A stretch of DNA of 64,000 nt from Fulvimarina uroteuthidis (lineage in GTDB: Bacteria; Pseudomonadota; Alphaproteobacteria; Rhizobiales; Rhizobiaceae): the NCBI RefSeq assembly GCF_034321785.1, contig NZ_JAXLPB010000001.1, positions 1,016,145 to 1,080,144 of the forward strand. Direction: 5' to 3'. Of the stretch, positions 25,316-33,614 are shown piece by piece. How positions within the stretch are numbered: position 1 is the stretch's first letter; the number at the start of each line of letters is the position of its first letter. The position numbers and the translations under genes were made by a program. A model generated the notes under the pieces. That model saw only the letters and a list, made by a program, of their open reading frames with translations. It was not told the DNA's origin and did not search any database.

Positions 25316-26208
25316 TGGCGGGACGCGGCCTGCCGCCGGCCGATTGGCCCCTCGTCCAGCACAGCCGTTCGGTGTCGGCCGGAGGCATCGACTGGCACGT
25401 GCAGATGCTGGGGGATGGCCCGGACATCCTGCTGATCCACGGCACCGGCGCCTCGACCCATTCCTACCGCCAGCTCGCGCCGATCCTCGCCAGAACCCAC
25501 CGCGTCATCATGGCGGACTGTCCCGGCGTCGGCTTTTCCGGCAGGCCCGAACGGCGTCCGACGCTCGACGAGATGGCCCGCCTTCACGGCGCGCTCCTGA
25601 GGCGGCTGGAGGCCAGCCCGAGATTGATCGTCGGCCATTCCGCCGGCGCGGTGATCGCGGTGCAGATGGCGCTGTCGAACAATGCCCGGCCCGACGCCAT
25701 CGTCTCGCTCGGCGGCGCGCTCCTGCCGTTTCCGGGTCGGCGCGGCCGCCTGTATCCGGCGCTCGCCAAACTGCTCTTCCTCAACCCCGTCACGCCGCGA
25801 CTGTTCGCGTTCCGCGCCCACAGCGAGCGAGCCGTCGACCAGCTCCTGACGGCCACCGGCTCGGACCTGTCCAGCGAGGCGAGAGATTATTACGCAAGGC
25901 TGTTCCGCGATCCGCGCCACGTGGAGGGCACGCTCGCCATGATGAGCCATTGGGACCTCGCCAGCTTCGAGACGCGGCTCGCGCGGCTCGAAACGCCGCT
26001 GATCCTGGTACACGGCCTGCGCGACAAGGCGATCGCACCGCAGAATTCACGGACCGTCCACGAGCGGTTGCCGGGCTCGGCGCTTTTCATGCTGGACGGC
26101 CTCGGCCATCTGGCCCACGAGGAAGCGCCCGATGCGATCGCCGGGATCATTCTCGGTGCCACGGGACGTGCTGCGCCGGCAGTGGCGGCAGCGCCGCCAT
26201 CCGGCTGA
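25312..26208 (+). CDS. bchO: BchO, alpha/beta hydrolase of the magnesium chelatase operon
   Basis: A 298-residue alpha/beta hydrolase with oxyanion region LLIHGTGASTHSYRQL, nucleophile motif GHSAG (LIVGHSAGAVIAVQMAL), and the acid/histidine part LVHGLRDKAIAPQN and GLGHLAHEEAPD. BchO is always found with bchI and bchD, but its role in bacteriochlorophyll synthesis is not settled. The start ATG at 25312 overlaps the bchD stop (ATGA); a second ATG follows directly at 25315. It converges on crtC with a 76-base gap; a weak 7-base-arm hairpin (26216-26253) lies there without a T run. Confidence 0.93.
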   Translation: MMAGRGLPPADWPLVQHSRSVSAGGIDWHVQMLGDGPDILLIHGTGASTHSYRQLAPILARTHRVIMADCPGVGFSGRPERRPTLDEMARLHGALLRRLEASPRLIVGHSAGAVIAVQMALSNNARPDAIVSLGGALLPFPGRRGRLYPALAKLLFLNPVTPRLFAFRAHSERAVDQLLTATGSDLSSEARDYYARLFRDPRHVEGTLAMMSHWDLASFETRLARLETPLILVHGLRDKAIAPQNSRTVHERLPGSALFMLDGLGHLAHEEAPDAIAGIILGATGRAAPAVAAAPPSG

Positions 26209-26284
26209 GACGGGTGCAGGGCAGGCCCCGATCGCCCGCCGGCACGGCCCTGCGGGGCGTGGATCGGGAAACAGGACCGCGCGA

Positions 26285-27286
26285 TCAAAAGAACCGGCGC
26301 GGCATCCTGTAGGGCAGCATGGTCTGGATCACCGGATTGCGGAACCGGTCGAGATCGAGACTCTCGTGCATGGCCACGGTCTTCGCGCCGAACAGCACCG
26401 TGTCCACGAGGGAGCGGGCGTAGAAGGGCGAATCCTCGAGCGTCTTGCGCACCCCGGTCTCGAGCGGCGCTTCCGTCCGCGTCGTCCGCTTCATCCGCCA
26501 GAAGCTTGTCTTCAGGGTCTTGGCGCTCGGCGGCTCGAAATCGGTCACATCGGCCTTCGGATCGAACTTGATCGCCAGCGTGAGATTGTCCCCGTCCCGC
26601 TCCACCAGATCGTAGAGCACGGCCGTGCCGCCGGGCACGCAGGCGCGGCTCCAGTTCCAGCTCGAGAACCGGTCCTCCAGCGGCTCGGCACCGGTGTTGA
26701 AATCGAGATAGCCGTGCCCGTTCCACGATATTGCCGGATCGTCGAACCTGGCTTCCACCCGCGCGCACGGCGCGATCGGCCACCAGCAATGCCTGCCCGC
26801 CCGATCGAGCGGCATCGGCCTGTTCTGCAGGGCTTCCGGGTAAAGCTTCACGGTGCCGCGCACGCGCCTGGGGATCAGCGGAGTGATCTCGTCGATCGAT
26901 ACGGTCAGGCAATCGCCGTCCCATTGCATGGCGCTCGGACCGACCGAAAGCACCGAGGCGTCCCGCGCAAGGTCCTTCTCGCCGCGCTCGGTCATCGCCC
27001 AGCGGCGGGCGCCCGGTCCGTAGAGCGCGACATTGATCGAGACGTGGTTTTCCGGACGGCCGCGTCCGGCGATCTTGTAGTAGGGCGAAAAGACGCTGCC
27101 CACGAAACCGATGATCGTCAGTCCGAAGACGCCGTCGTCCGAGATCGCGTCGCAATACCACCAGGCATAGCCGCCCGGCCCGACCGTCTGGTCGAAGCGA
27201 GGTCCTTCACGATGGCCTCGACCGCCAGGGTTCCCGAAAGCGAAGCCATCGGCACGCCCGCCCCCGGATGGGCGCTCCCGCCGCAC
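26285..27286 (-). CDS. crtC: carotenoid 1,2-hydratase CrtC
   Basis: The product matches CrtC, which hydrates neurosporene or lycopene in spheroidene/spirilloxanthin synthesis: GGYAWWYCDAISDDGVFGLTIIGFVGSVFSPYY, GRPENHVSINVALYG, a WNGHGYLDFNTGAEPLE stretch and the final PYRMPRRFF (cited in parts). The start is a problem. Conserved sequence begins at PRFDQTV (about 27220), where no ATG, GTG or TTG is in frame; the nearest is a GTG at 27286, used here, which overlaps crtD by 169 bases and adds an arginine/glycine-rich lead. A frameshift error or a real CrtD-CrtC fusion are alternatives. Confidence 0.88.
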   Translation of the reverse strand: MRRERPSGGGRADGFAFGNPGGRGHREGPRFDQTVGPGGYAWWYCDAISDDGVFGLTIIGFVGSVFSPYYKIAGRGRPENHVSINVALYGPGARRWAMTERGEKDLARDASVLSVGPSAMQWDGDCLTVSIDEITPLIPRRVRGTVKLYPEALQNRPMPLDRAGRHCWWPIAPCARVEARFDDPAISWNGHGYLDFNTGAEPLEDRFSSWNWSRACVPGGTAVLYDLVERDGDNLTLAIKFDPKADVTDFEPPSAKTLKTSFWRMKRTTRTEAPLETGVRKTLEDSPFYARSLVDTVLFGAKTVAMHESLDLDRFRNPVIQTMLPYRMPRRFF

Positions 27287-28680
27287 AGATAGAGCCCCGG
27301 GATCCTCGATCGCGCGTCGGGCCTCCGGAACGACGCCGTCGACCCATGAGAGACCCGCCCGTAGAGCGCTCCGCCCGTCCCCGGATAAAGAGCCGAGTAC
27401 TCCGAGGGCGTCGAAAGGCTGATCCCGCCGCCCTTGAAATCGAGCGTCAAGCCCGAGGCTGCGAGTCTGGAAAAAGCCGCGTTCGTGCATCTCTCGACCT
27501 CCGTTTGTTCGAATGGTTGGGTTTCGTCGGACAGGGCCGGCGCGTTGACGATCAGGAACAGGCGTTCCGGACCGCAAGGGCCGCGAGCGTCGTCGCCGCG
27601 ATCCTCGGCACAGACATAGACGTTGGGATCGCTCGGCAGGCGGCGCTCCTTGAAGATCTCGGTAAATTCGCGCATCGGATCGGGCGCGAAGAACACGGTG
27701 TGATGGGCCAGCGGCGGCCCCGAGACCCGCGCCTTGACGGCGATGCCGAGGGCCGAGAGCGACCGGTCGCGCGGCGCGGTCGGCGCCTCGCACGCGGCCC
27801 TCGCCTCGTTTCCCAGATGACCGAGCGCCAGCGCGTCCGCATCGCAGTTGGCAAGGACGAGATCGGCGGCGATCGTCTCGCCGCTGCTCAGTAAGACCCC
27901 CGCCGCCCGGTCCTGATCGACGAGAATCCGATCGACGGCCGCCTCGTAGCGAAAGATCGCGCCGCGGCGCCGTGCCAGTCCCTCAACGGCCTCGGCCAGC
28001 CGCGACATGCCGCCCGCGACGCGCCAGACGCCCCGCGCTTCCACGGCCGCGATCAGCCGCAAGGTGGCGGGGGCCTCGAACGGCGAAGACCCGACATAGG
28101 TCATGTAGCGGGCGAAGAGACACTGCAGGCGCGGATCGGAAAACTCGTCCCGCACCGCCTGCCAGAAGCTCTTCGTCGCGCCGAGCCGGGCGATCCTCAT
28201 CGCGCCGCCGAAGCCGGCCCGCATGGTCAGGGCGATCGGGCTCCGCGGCTTCTGCGCGCTCATGAAGATCGGATCGAGCAGGTCCAGCACGCCGTCGGCG
28301 CGGGCCATGAAGGCCGAAAACTCGCGCGCCGAGCGCGCGCCCGAGAACGCCTTCACCGCCTCGACCGAGTGCGCCCGGTCGGCATGAAGATCGAGCCGCG
28401 CGCCGTCGGCGAACACGTGCCGCGCGATCACGTCCGAGCGCGTGATGGTCACGTGATCGTCCAGCCGCTCGCCGCAATCGGAGAACAGGGCGTCGAAGAC
28501 GGCGCGCTTGGTGAAGACGGTGGGCCCGGCGTCGATCTCGTCTCCGGCGACGGCGACCCTGCGCATCTTGCCGCCCGGGCGCCGGCCGCGCTCGCAAACC
28601 GTCACGTCGAAGCCGCCGGCCGCCAATCGTGCGGCCGCCGTCAGTCCGCCGATACCAGCTCCGATGACGACGACATTCAT
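27118..28680 (-). CDS. crtD: methoxyneurosporene / 1-hydroxycarotenoid 3,4-desaturase CrtD
   Basis: A phytoene-desaturase-family FAD enzyme of 520 residues. The N-terminal dinucleotide motif is VVVIGAGIGGLTAAARLAAGG. It is assigned to CrtD rather than CrtI by DAGPTVFTKRAVFDALF, ARYMTYVGSSPFEAPATLRLI and LAHHTVFFAPDP, features I associate with the 3,4-desaturase branch. The FAD-binding C terminus LYLCGGSAHPGAGVPMASLSGTLAVEAI is intact; about 30 further residues beyond it read through the crtC start region and do not look conserved. The ATG at 28680 has a GAGGATC site. A perfect PpsR box lies 30 bases upstream. Confidence 0.88.
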   Translation of the reverse strand: MNVVVIGAGIGGLTAAARLAAGGFDVTVCERGRRPGGKMRRVAVAGDEIDAGPTVFTKRAVFDALFSDCGERLDDHVTITRSDVIARHVFADGARLDLHADRAHSVEAVKAFSGARSAREFSAFMARADGVLDLLDPIFMSAQKPRSPIALTMRAGFGGAMRIARLGATKSFWQAVRDEFSDPRLQCLFARYMTYVGSSPFEAPATLRLIAAVEARGVWRVAGGMSRLAEAVEGLARRRGAIFRYEAAVDRILVDQDRAAGVLLSSGETIAADLVLANCDADALALGHLGNEARAACEAPTAPRDRSLSALGIAVKARVSGPPLAHHTVFFAPDPMREFTEIFKERRLPSDPNVYVCAEDRGDDARGPCGPERLFLIVNAPALSDETQPFEQTEVERCTNAAFSRLAASGLTLDFKGGGISLSTPSEYSALYPGTGGALYGRVSHGSTASFRRPDARSRIPGLYLCGGSAHPGAGVPMASLSGTLAVEAIVKDLASTRRSGRAAMPGGIATRSRTTASSD

Positions 28681-28709
28681 GGACGATCCTCGATCAGCCT
28701 GGACACAAG

Positions 28710-28727
28710 TGTCAACTTTATTTGACA
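28710..28727. promoter_or_regulatory. predicted PpsR/CrtJ operator between crtD and crtF
   Basis: A perfect palindrome TGTCAA-ctttat-TTGACA (TGT-N12-ACA). It sits in the 161-base divergent region, 30 bases before the crtD ATG and 115 bases before the predicted crtF start, and can control both directions. Each half contains TTGACA on one strand, which equals a sigma-70 -35 box. Confidence 0.85.
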
Positions 28728-28841
28728 CACGCGCCCGTCCCATGTCCATTCGCAGGGCGCAGCAACGCGTCGATTTGTCGGGACATCGGGTCCTCGCAAG
28801 ACGCCCTTCCCCCGCACGAGGCCCCTGCCGGAGACCGATCC

Positions 28842-29975
28842 TTGCCAGAGAAACACCAATCCTTCGCCCTGCAGTGGCGCGCGGTGCGCAATCGCATTCT
28901 GCGGAACCCGCTATTCTACAGGCTTGCCATGGGCTCGACGATCGGACGCTTTTTCGCGCGGCGATCGGCCCGGAAACTGTTCGATCTCACCGCCGGCTTC
29001 ATCTACTCACAGGTGCTGGCCGGCGGCGTGCGATCGGGGCTGTTCGAGCATCTGGCCGGCGGGCCGATGAGCGTCGCCGAGGTCGCCGCCGCGATCGATC
29101 TGCCGGATGACGCGACGCGCCGGCTGCTCGCCGCCTCCACCTCCCTCGGCCTTCTCGACAAACTGCCCGACGCCCGGTTCATGCTGGGCGCCCAGGGCGC
29201 CGCCCTGCTTGCCAATCCCGGCGTCGCGGCAATGGTCCTGCATCATGACGCGCTCTACCAGGACCTTGCGGACCCCTTGAAAGCATTGCGGAAACGCGGC
29301 GGCGGGGAACTCGCCAAGCTGTGGGACTACGCCAGCGACGATGGGAAGCCAGCGGCCGGCGACGCGACCCCCGAAACCGAACGCTATACGCGACTGATGG
29401 CCGCGAGCCAGGATCTCGTGGCGAGTGAAACCTTGCGCGTCTTCGACGTGTCGCCCTACCGCCGCATCCTCGATATCGGCGGGGGGAGCGGCCGCTTCCT
29501 CACCCATGTCGCCGCCCGCAACGGCCACGCCGAACTCCATCTGCTCGATCGCCCGTCGGTCGCTACCTTGGCGCGCGAAACCCTTGCCGGCCGGGACGAC
29601 GCCTCGCGCTTCATTGTCCATGGCGGCGACTTCCTGACGAGCGAATTTCCTGTTGGCTGCGACCTGATAACGCTCGTGCGCATCCTTCACGACCATGACG
29701 ACGATGTCGTCGAGGCCCTGCTGCGCAAGGTCCACGCGGCGCTTAGGCCGGTGCGCGGCAGGCTCCTCGTCACCGAGCCGATGGCCGACGAACGGGCCCG
29801 ATCACGCATCGGTGACGCCTACTTCAACATCTACCTGCACGCGATGGGCTCGGGACGTCCGCGAACACCCACCGAACTCGTTGAATTGCTTCACGCTATC
29901 GGCTTTCGCCGCGTGCGCCGACTGCCCACCGGAATGCCGATCGCGACCTCGGCGCTCTGTGCGGACGCACACTAG
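28842..29975 (+). CDS. crtF: hydroxyneurosporene O-methyltransferase CrtF
   Basis: About 377 residues from a TTG at 28842, chosen because it follows a GGAG site 8 bases upstream and matches where CrtF homology begins (FALQWRAVRNRILRNPLFYRL). No in-frame ATG or GTG lies nearby; an open frame extends upstream into the PpsR box. The N-terminal dimerisation region has RSARKLFDLTAGFIYSQVLAGG; the SAM-binding motif is ILDIGGGSGRFL and the late block is LVRILHDHDDDVVEALL. CrtF methylates the 1-hydroxyl of acyclic carotenoids. The usual neighbour crtE is missing. Confidence 0.9.
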   Translation: MPEKHQSFALQWRAVRNRILRNPLFYRLAMGSTIGRFFARRSARKLFDLTAGFIYSQVLAGGVRSGLFEHLAGGPMSVAEVAAAIDLPDDATRRLLAASTSLGLLDKLPDARFMLGAQGAALLANPGVAAMVLHHDALYQDLADPLKALRKRGGGELAKLWDYASDDGKPAAGDATPETERYTRLMAASQDLVASETLRVFDVSPYRRILDIGGGSGRFLTHVAARNGHAELHLLDRPSVATLARETLAGRDDASRFIVHGGDFLTSEFPVGCDLITLVRILHDHDDDVVEALLRKVHAALRPVRGRLLVTEPMADERARSRIGDAYFNIYLHAMGSGRPRTPTELVELLHAIGFRRVRRLPTGMPIATSALCADAH

Positions 29976-30008
29976 AGACGAACGCTCCAGCCAATTGACA
30001 TTTCTTTG

Positions 30009-30026
30009 TGTCCAGTTACCTTGACA
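30009..30026. promoter_or_regulatory. predicted PpsR/CrtJ operator upstream of bchC
   Basis: TGTCCA-gttacc-TTGACA fits TGT-N12-ACA. It lies 24 bases before the bchC ATG. A TTGACA at 29995-30000 may be a -35 box, with a weak -10-like TACCTT at 30017-30022 (16-base spacing) inside the operator, so binding would block the promoter. It would control bchCXYZ and, by readthrough, puf. Confidence 0.75.
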
Positions 30027-30049
30027 CAAACCCAAGGAGTCCCCACCGG

Positions 30050-30991
30050 ATGCCCCGCACCGACGCCATCATGATCGAACAGCCCCACCGCATCGCATTC
30101 CATGCGACCGGGCTGAAATCGGTCGAGGCGGGCGAAGCCCTGGTCGAAATCGAGGCATCGGGCATTTCCACCGGAACCGAACGCCTGCTCTTCACCGGCG
30201 AGATGCCGCCCTTTCCCGGCATGGGCTATCCGCTGGTGCCGGGCTACGAGGCGGTCGGACGGGTCGTCTCCTGCGAAGCCGAAAACGGGCCGCCGATCGG
30301 CGGCCGCGTCTTCGTTCCCGGCTCCCACGGCTTTACCGAGGCACACGGCCTCTTCGGGGCCCAGGCCCGCCATCTCGTCGTCAAGGCCGACAGGCTGGTC
30401 GCATTGCCCGATGCGCTTGCCGGCGCGCAAGGCACGCTCCTCGCTCTCGCCGCGACCGCCCACCACGCGGTGGCGACGAGTGCGGCGCTGCCCGACCTGA
30501 TCGTCGGCCACGGCGTTCTCGGCAGGCTTTGCGCACGGATCGCCACCCTCATGGGCGGCACGCCCACGGTCTGGGAGATCGCCGCCGATCGCCGCGCCGG
30601 TGCGGCCGGTTACGCCTGCATCGACCCGCAAGCCGACGCGCGCCGCGACTATGCGTCAATCCTCGACGTGAGCGGCGCCTCGGACATTCTCGACACGCTG
30701 ATTTCAAGGTCGGCCCGCGGCGGCGAGATCGTTCTCGCCGGCTTCTACAAGGCGGCGCTCTCCTTCGCGTTCCCGCCCGCCTTCATGCGCGAGACGCGCA
30801 TCCGCATCGCGGCCGAATGGGCCGGAAGCGACATGGGCGCCGTCACCGCGATGATCGCCGACGGCCGGCTGTCGCTCGGCGGCCTCCTGACCCACACCGC
30901 AAGGCCGCAGGACGCGGCCTCGGCCTATCGCACGGCGTTCGAAGACGCCGATTGCCTGAAAATGATGATTGAATGGGACGCAAACTCATGA
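30050..30991 (+). CDS. bchC: bacteriochlorophyllide a dehydrogenase BchC
   Basis: A 313-residue medium-chain dehydrogenase-like protein that oxidises the 3-hydroxyethyl group of the chlorin to acetyl. The ATG at 30050 is preceded by AAGGAG. Family blocks: GISTGTERLLFTGEMPPFPGMGYPLVPGYEAVG, GLFGAQARHLVVKAD, DLIVGHGVLGRL and a late GGEIVLAGFY. No zinc-ligand set of classical alcohol dehydrogenases is obvious, as is usual for BchC. The bchX ATG overlaps its stop (ATGA). Confidence 0.95.
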   Translation: MPRTDAIMIEQPHRIAFHATGLKSVEAGEALVEIEASGISTGTERLLFTGEMPPFPGMGYPLVPGYEAVGRVVSCEAENGPPIGGRVFVPGSHGFTEAHGLFGAQARHLVVKADRLVALPDALAGAQGTLLALAATAHHAVATSAALPDLIVGHGVLGRLCARIATLMGGTPTVWEIAADRRAGAAGYACIDPQADARRDYASILDVSGASDILDTLISRSARGGEIVLAGFYKAALSFAFPPAFMRETRIRIAAEWAGSDMGAVTAMIADGRLSLGGLLTHTARPQDAASAYRTAFEDADCLKMMIEWDANS

Positions 30992-32004
30992 GTGCACTCA
31001 GAGAAACTCCCTCGGGCACCAGCCAGACCGAGATGCATTCCGCGCTGCGGCAGGAAGCTCACGAGGCGGTCGACGCGCCCGCCACCGGGCCGGTCACCAA
31101 GGAAACCCAGATCATCGCGATCTACGGCAAGGGCGGCATCGGCAAGTCCTTCACCCTCGCCAACCTGTCCTACATGCTGGCCCAGCAGGGCAAGCGCGTT
31201 CTCCTCATCGGCTGCGATCCGAAGTCGGACACCACCTCGCTGCTGTTCGGCGGCAAGGCCTGCCCCACCATCATCGAGACCTCGTCCAGGAAGAAGGCCG
31301 CCGGCGAGGAGGTCGAGATCTCCGATGTCTGCTTCAAGCGCGACGGCGTCTTCGCCATGGAACTCGGCGGCCCCGAAGTCGGCAGGGGCTGCGGCGGCCG
31401 CGGCATCATTCACGGCTTCGAACTCCTCGAAAAGCTCGGCTTCCACGAATGGGGCTTCGACTACGTCCTCCTCGACTTCCTGGGCGACGTGGTGTGCGGC
31501 GGCTTCGGCCTGCCGATCGCCCGCGACATGTGCCAGAAGGTCATCGTCGTCGGCTCGAACGATCTCCAGTCCCTCTACGTCGCGAACAATGTGTGCTCGG
31601 CGGTGGAATATTTCCGCAAGCTCGGCGGCAATGTCGGCGTCGCCGGCATGGTCGTGAACAAGGATGACGGCACCGGCGAAGCGGCCGCATTCGCCAAGTC
31701 CGTCGGCATTCCGATCCTCGCGGCGATCCCCGCCGACGAGGACATCCGCAAGAAGAGCGCGAACTACCAGATCGTCGGCATTCCCGGCGGCCGCTGGGCC
31801 TCGCTCTTCGAGGAGCTCGCCGTGGGCCTCGACGAGGCGCCGCCCCTGCGTCCCACCCCGCTCGACCAGGACGGCCTGCTCGCCCTCTTCTCCAGCCACG
31901 ACACCGGCAGGGACTATGTTCTGAAACCGGCCTCCCAGGAAGACATGCGCGGCAAGCCGGTCGCGCCCAAGCCGTCCCTCGAAGTCGTCTACGACAACGC
32001 ATGA
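30988..32004 (+). CDS. bchX: chlorophyllide reductase iron protein BchX
   Basis: A 338-residue NifH-like ATPase that passes electrons to BchYZ for reduction of ring B. The ATG at 30988 overlaps the bchC stop; an ATG 5 codons upstream is possible. Walker A is IYGKGGIGKSFTLANL; the two [4Fe-4S] cysteines are in GRGCGGRG and DVVCGGFG. The N-terminal 40 residues are extra relative to NifH, as in other BchX. Its stop overlaps the bchY ATG. Confidence 0.97.
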   Translation: MSALRETPSGTSQTEMHSALRQEAHEAVDAPATGPVTKETQIIAIYGKGGIGKSFTLANLSYMLAQQGKRVLLIGCDPKSDTTSLLFGGKACPTIIETSSRKKAAGEEVEISDVCFKRDGVFAMELGGPEVGRGCGGRGIIHGFELLEKLGFHEWGFDYVLLDFLGDVVCGGFGLPIARDMCQKVIVVGSNDLQSLYVANNVCSAVEYFRKLGGNVGVAGMVVNKDDGTGEAAAFAKSVGIPILAAIPADEDIRKKSANYQIVGIPGGRWASLFEELAVGLDEAPPLRPTPLDQDGLLALFSSHDTGRDYVLKPASQEDMRGKPVAPKPSLEVVYDNA

Positions 32005-33614
32005 GGCCGAGCGCAATGAATTTCGACCCCCAAGACGGCAACCGAGACGACAGCGCCGATACGAGCGAAGGCTCCGCCGCGACGATCGCCCGGACGGACG
32101 CCCGCCAGGCACGCGACGGTGATGCCGGCTGTCACGGCGGCAAGGCCGAGATGCTGGCGGCGGCGCGCAAGGCCGGCCAGAGCGAAGCGCTCGACCAATA
32201 TGCCAAGGACTATCCGCTCGGTCCCCACGAACAGCCCCAGTCCATGTGCCCGGCCTTCGGCTCGCTTCGCGTCGGCCTTCGCATGCGCCGCACGGCGACC
32301 GTCCTGTCCGGCTCGGCCTGCTGCGTCTACGGGCTCACCTTCACGTCGCATTTCTACGGCGCGCGACGCACCGTCGGCTACGTGCCGTTCAATTCCGAAT
32401 CGCTCGTCACCGGAAAGCTGTTCGAGGACATTCGCGACGCGGTCCACGATCTGGCCGATCCCCTGCTCTACGACGCGATCGTGGTGACGAACCTTTGCGT
32501 GCCTTCGGCCTCCGGCGTTCCGCTTCGCCTCCTGCCCCAGACCATCAACGGGGTTCGCATCATCGGCATCGACGTGCCGGGCTTCGGCGTTCCCACCCAT
32601 GCGGAAGCCAAGGACATCCTGGCCGGTGCGATGCTGAAGCGCGCCCGCGAGGAAGCCGAAGCCGGTCCCGTATCGCGCCCCAGCCGGGCGGCGAGCGACC
32701 GTCCGGAGATCGCCCTCATCGGGGAGATGTTCCCGGCCGACCCGATGATCATCGGCCAGCTTCTCGAGCCGATGGGCCTTGCCGCAGGGCCGGTCGTTCC
32801 GACCCGCGAATGGCGCGAGCTCTACGGCGCGCTCGATTGCGCGGCGGTCGCCGCCATCCATCCCTTCTATACGGCGAGCATTCGCGAGTTCGAGACGGCC
32901 GGCCGGCCGGTGGTGGGCTCGGCCCCCGTCGGCGTCGACGGCACCGCCGGCTGGCTCGCGCGGATCGGCGAGGCTGCCGGCGTCTCTGCGGACAGGGTCG
33001 CGGCCGCCCAGAACGCCATCCTCCCCGCGATCCGCGGCGCGCTCGCAGGCTCGCCCATCACGGGACGCATCACGCTTTCGGGCTATGAAGGCTCCGAACT
33101 TCTCGTCGCACGGCTTCTCGTCGAAAGCGGCGCGGACGTGCGCTATGTCGGCACCGCCTGCCCGAGGACGAAATGGTCCGATCACGACCGCGAATGGCTG
33201 GAGGAAAGGGGCGTCCACGTCAACTTCCGCGCCTCGCTCGAAAACGATCTCGCAGCCTTCGAGGCGTTCGAGCCGGATCTTGCCATCGGCACCACGCCGG
33301 TCGTCCAGAAGGCCAAGGAAAGCGGCACGCCGTCGCTCTACTTCACCAATCTGATTTCCGCCCGTCCCCTGATGGGACCGGCGGGCGCGGGCTCTCTCGC
33401 CGAAGTCATCAACGGCGCGATCGCGTCCAAGCCGCGCTTCGACACGATGAAGGCGTTCTTCGCGGGGGTCGGCACCGGCGACAATGCCGGCGTGTGGCCG
33501 ACGGCGCCCGAAAAGCGCAAGGCCGTGTCGCGCCGCGACGACGTGCCGATCCGGGCCAAGTCGAAGTTCGACGCCGTCGAAGGCAGCGTCGCCGCGTCAG
33601 AGGGGGCTCACTAG
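32001..33614 (+). CDS. bchY: chlorophyllide reductase subunit BchY
   Basis: A 537-residue NifD-like subunit. An N-terminal, poorly conserved, acidic region of about 60 residues precedes the core with QSMCPAFGSLRVGLRMRRTATVLSGSACCVYGL, where cysteines for the bridging cluster occur, and a NLCVPSASGVPL stretch. The ATG at 32001 is in a 4-base overlap with bchX. With BchZ it forms the catalytic part of chlorophyllide reductase. The TAG stop is directly followed by the bchZ ATG. Confidence 0.96.
   Translation: MRPSAMNFDPQDGNRDDSADTSEGSAATIARTDARQARDGDAGCHGGKAEMLAAARKAGQSEALDQYAKDYPLGPHEQPQSMCPAFGSLRVGLRMRRTATVLSGSACCVYGLTFTSHFYGARRTVGYVPFNSESLVTGKLFEDIRDAVHDLADPLLYDAIVVTNLCVPSASGVPLRLLPQTINGVRIIGIDVPGFGVPTHAEAKDILAGAMLKRAREEAEAGPVSRPSRAASDRPEIALIGEMFPADPMIIGQLLEPMGLAAGPVVPTREWRELYGALDCAAVAAIHPFYTASIREFETAGRPVVGSAPVGVDGTAGWLARIGEAAGVSADRVAAAQNAILPAIRGALAGSPITGRITLSGYEGSELLVARLLVESGADVRYVGTACPRTKWSDHDREWLEERGVHVNFRASLENDLAAFEAFEPDLAIGTTPVVQKAKESGTPSLYFTNLISARPLMGPAGAGSLAEVINGAIASKPRFDTMKAFFAGVGTGDNAGVWPTAPEKRKAVSRRDDVPIRAKSKFDAVEGSVAASEGAH

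Noticed and set aside
27118..28680. Calling the desaturase CrtI
   Set aside because: Family features and the position directly upstream of crtC fit the 3,4-desaturase CrtD better; a true crtI is then missing from this stretch.
28722..28842. crtF starting at a TTG within the PpsR box
   Set aside because: It would add 40 residues without similarity to CrtF. The TTG at 28842 with GGAG upstream fits the family N terminus.
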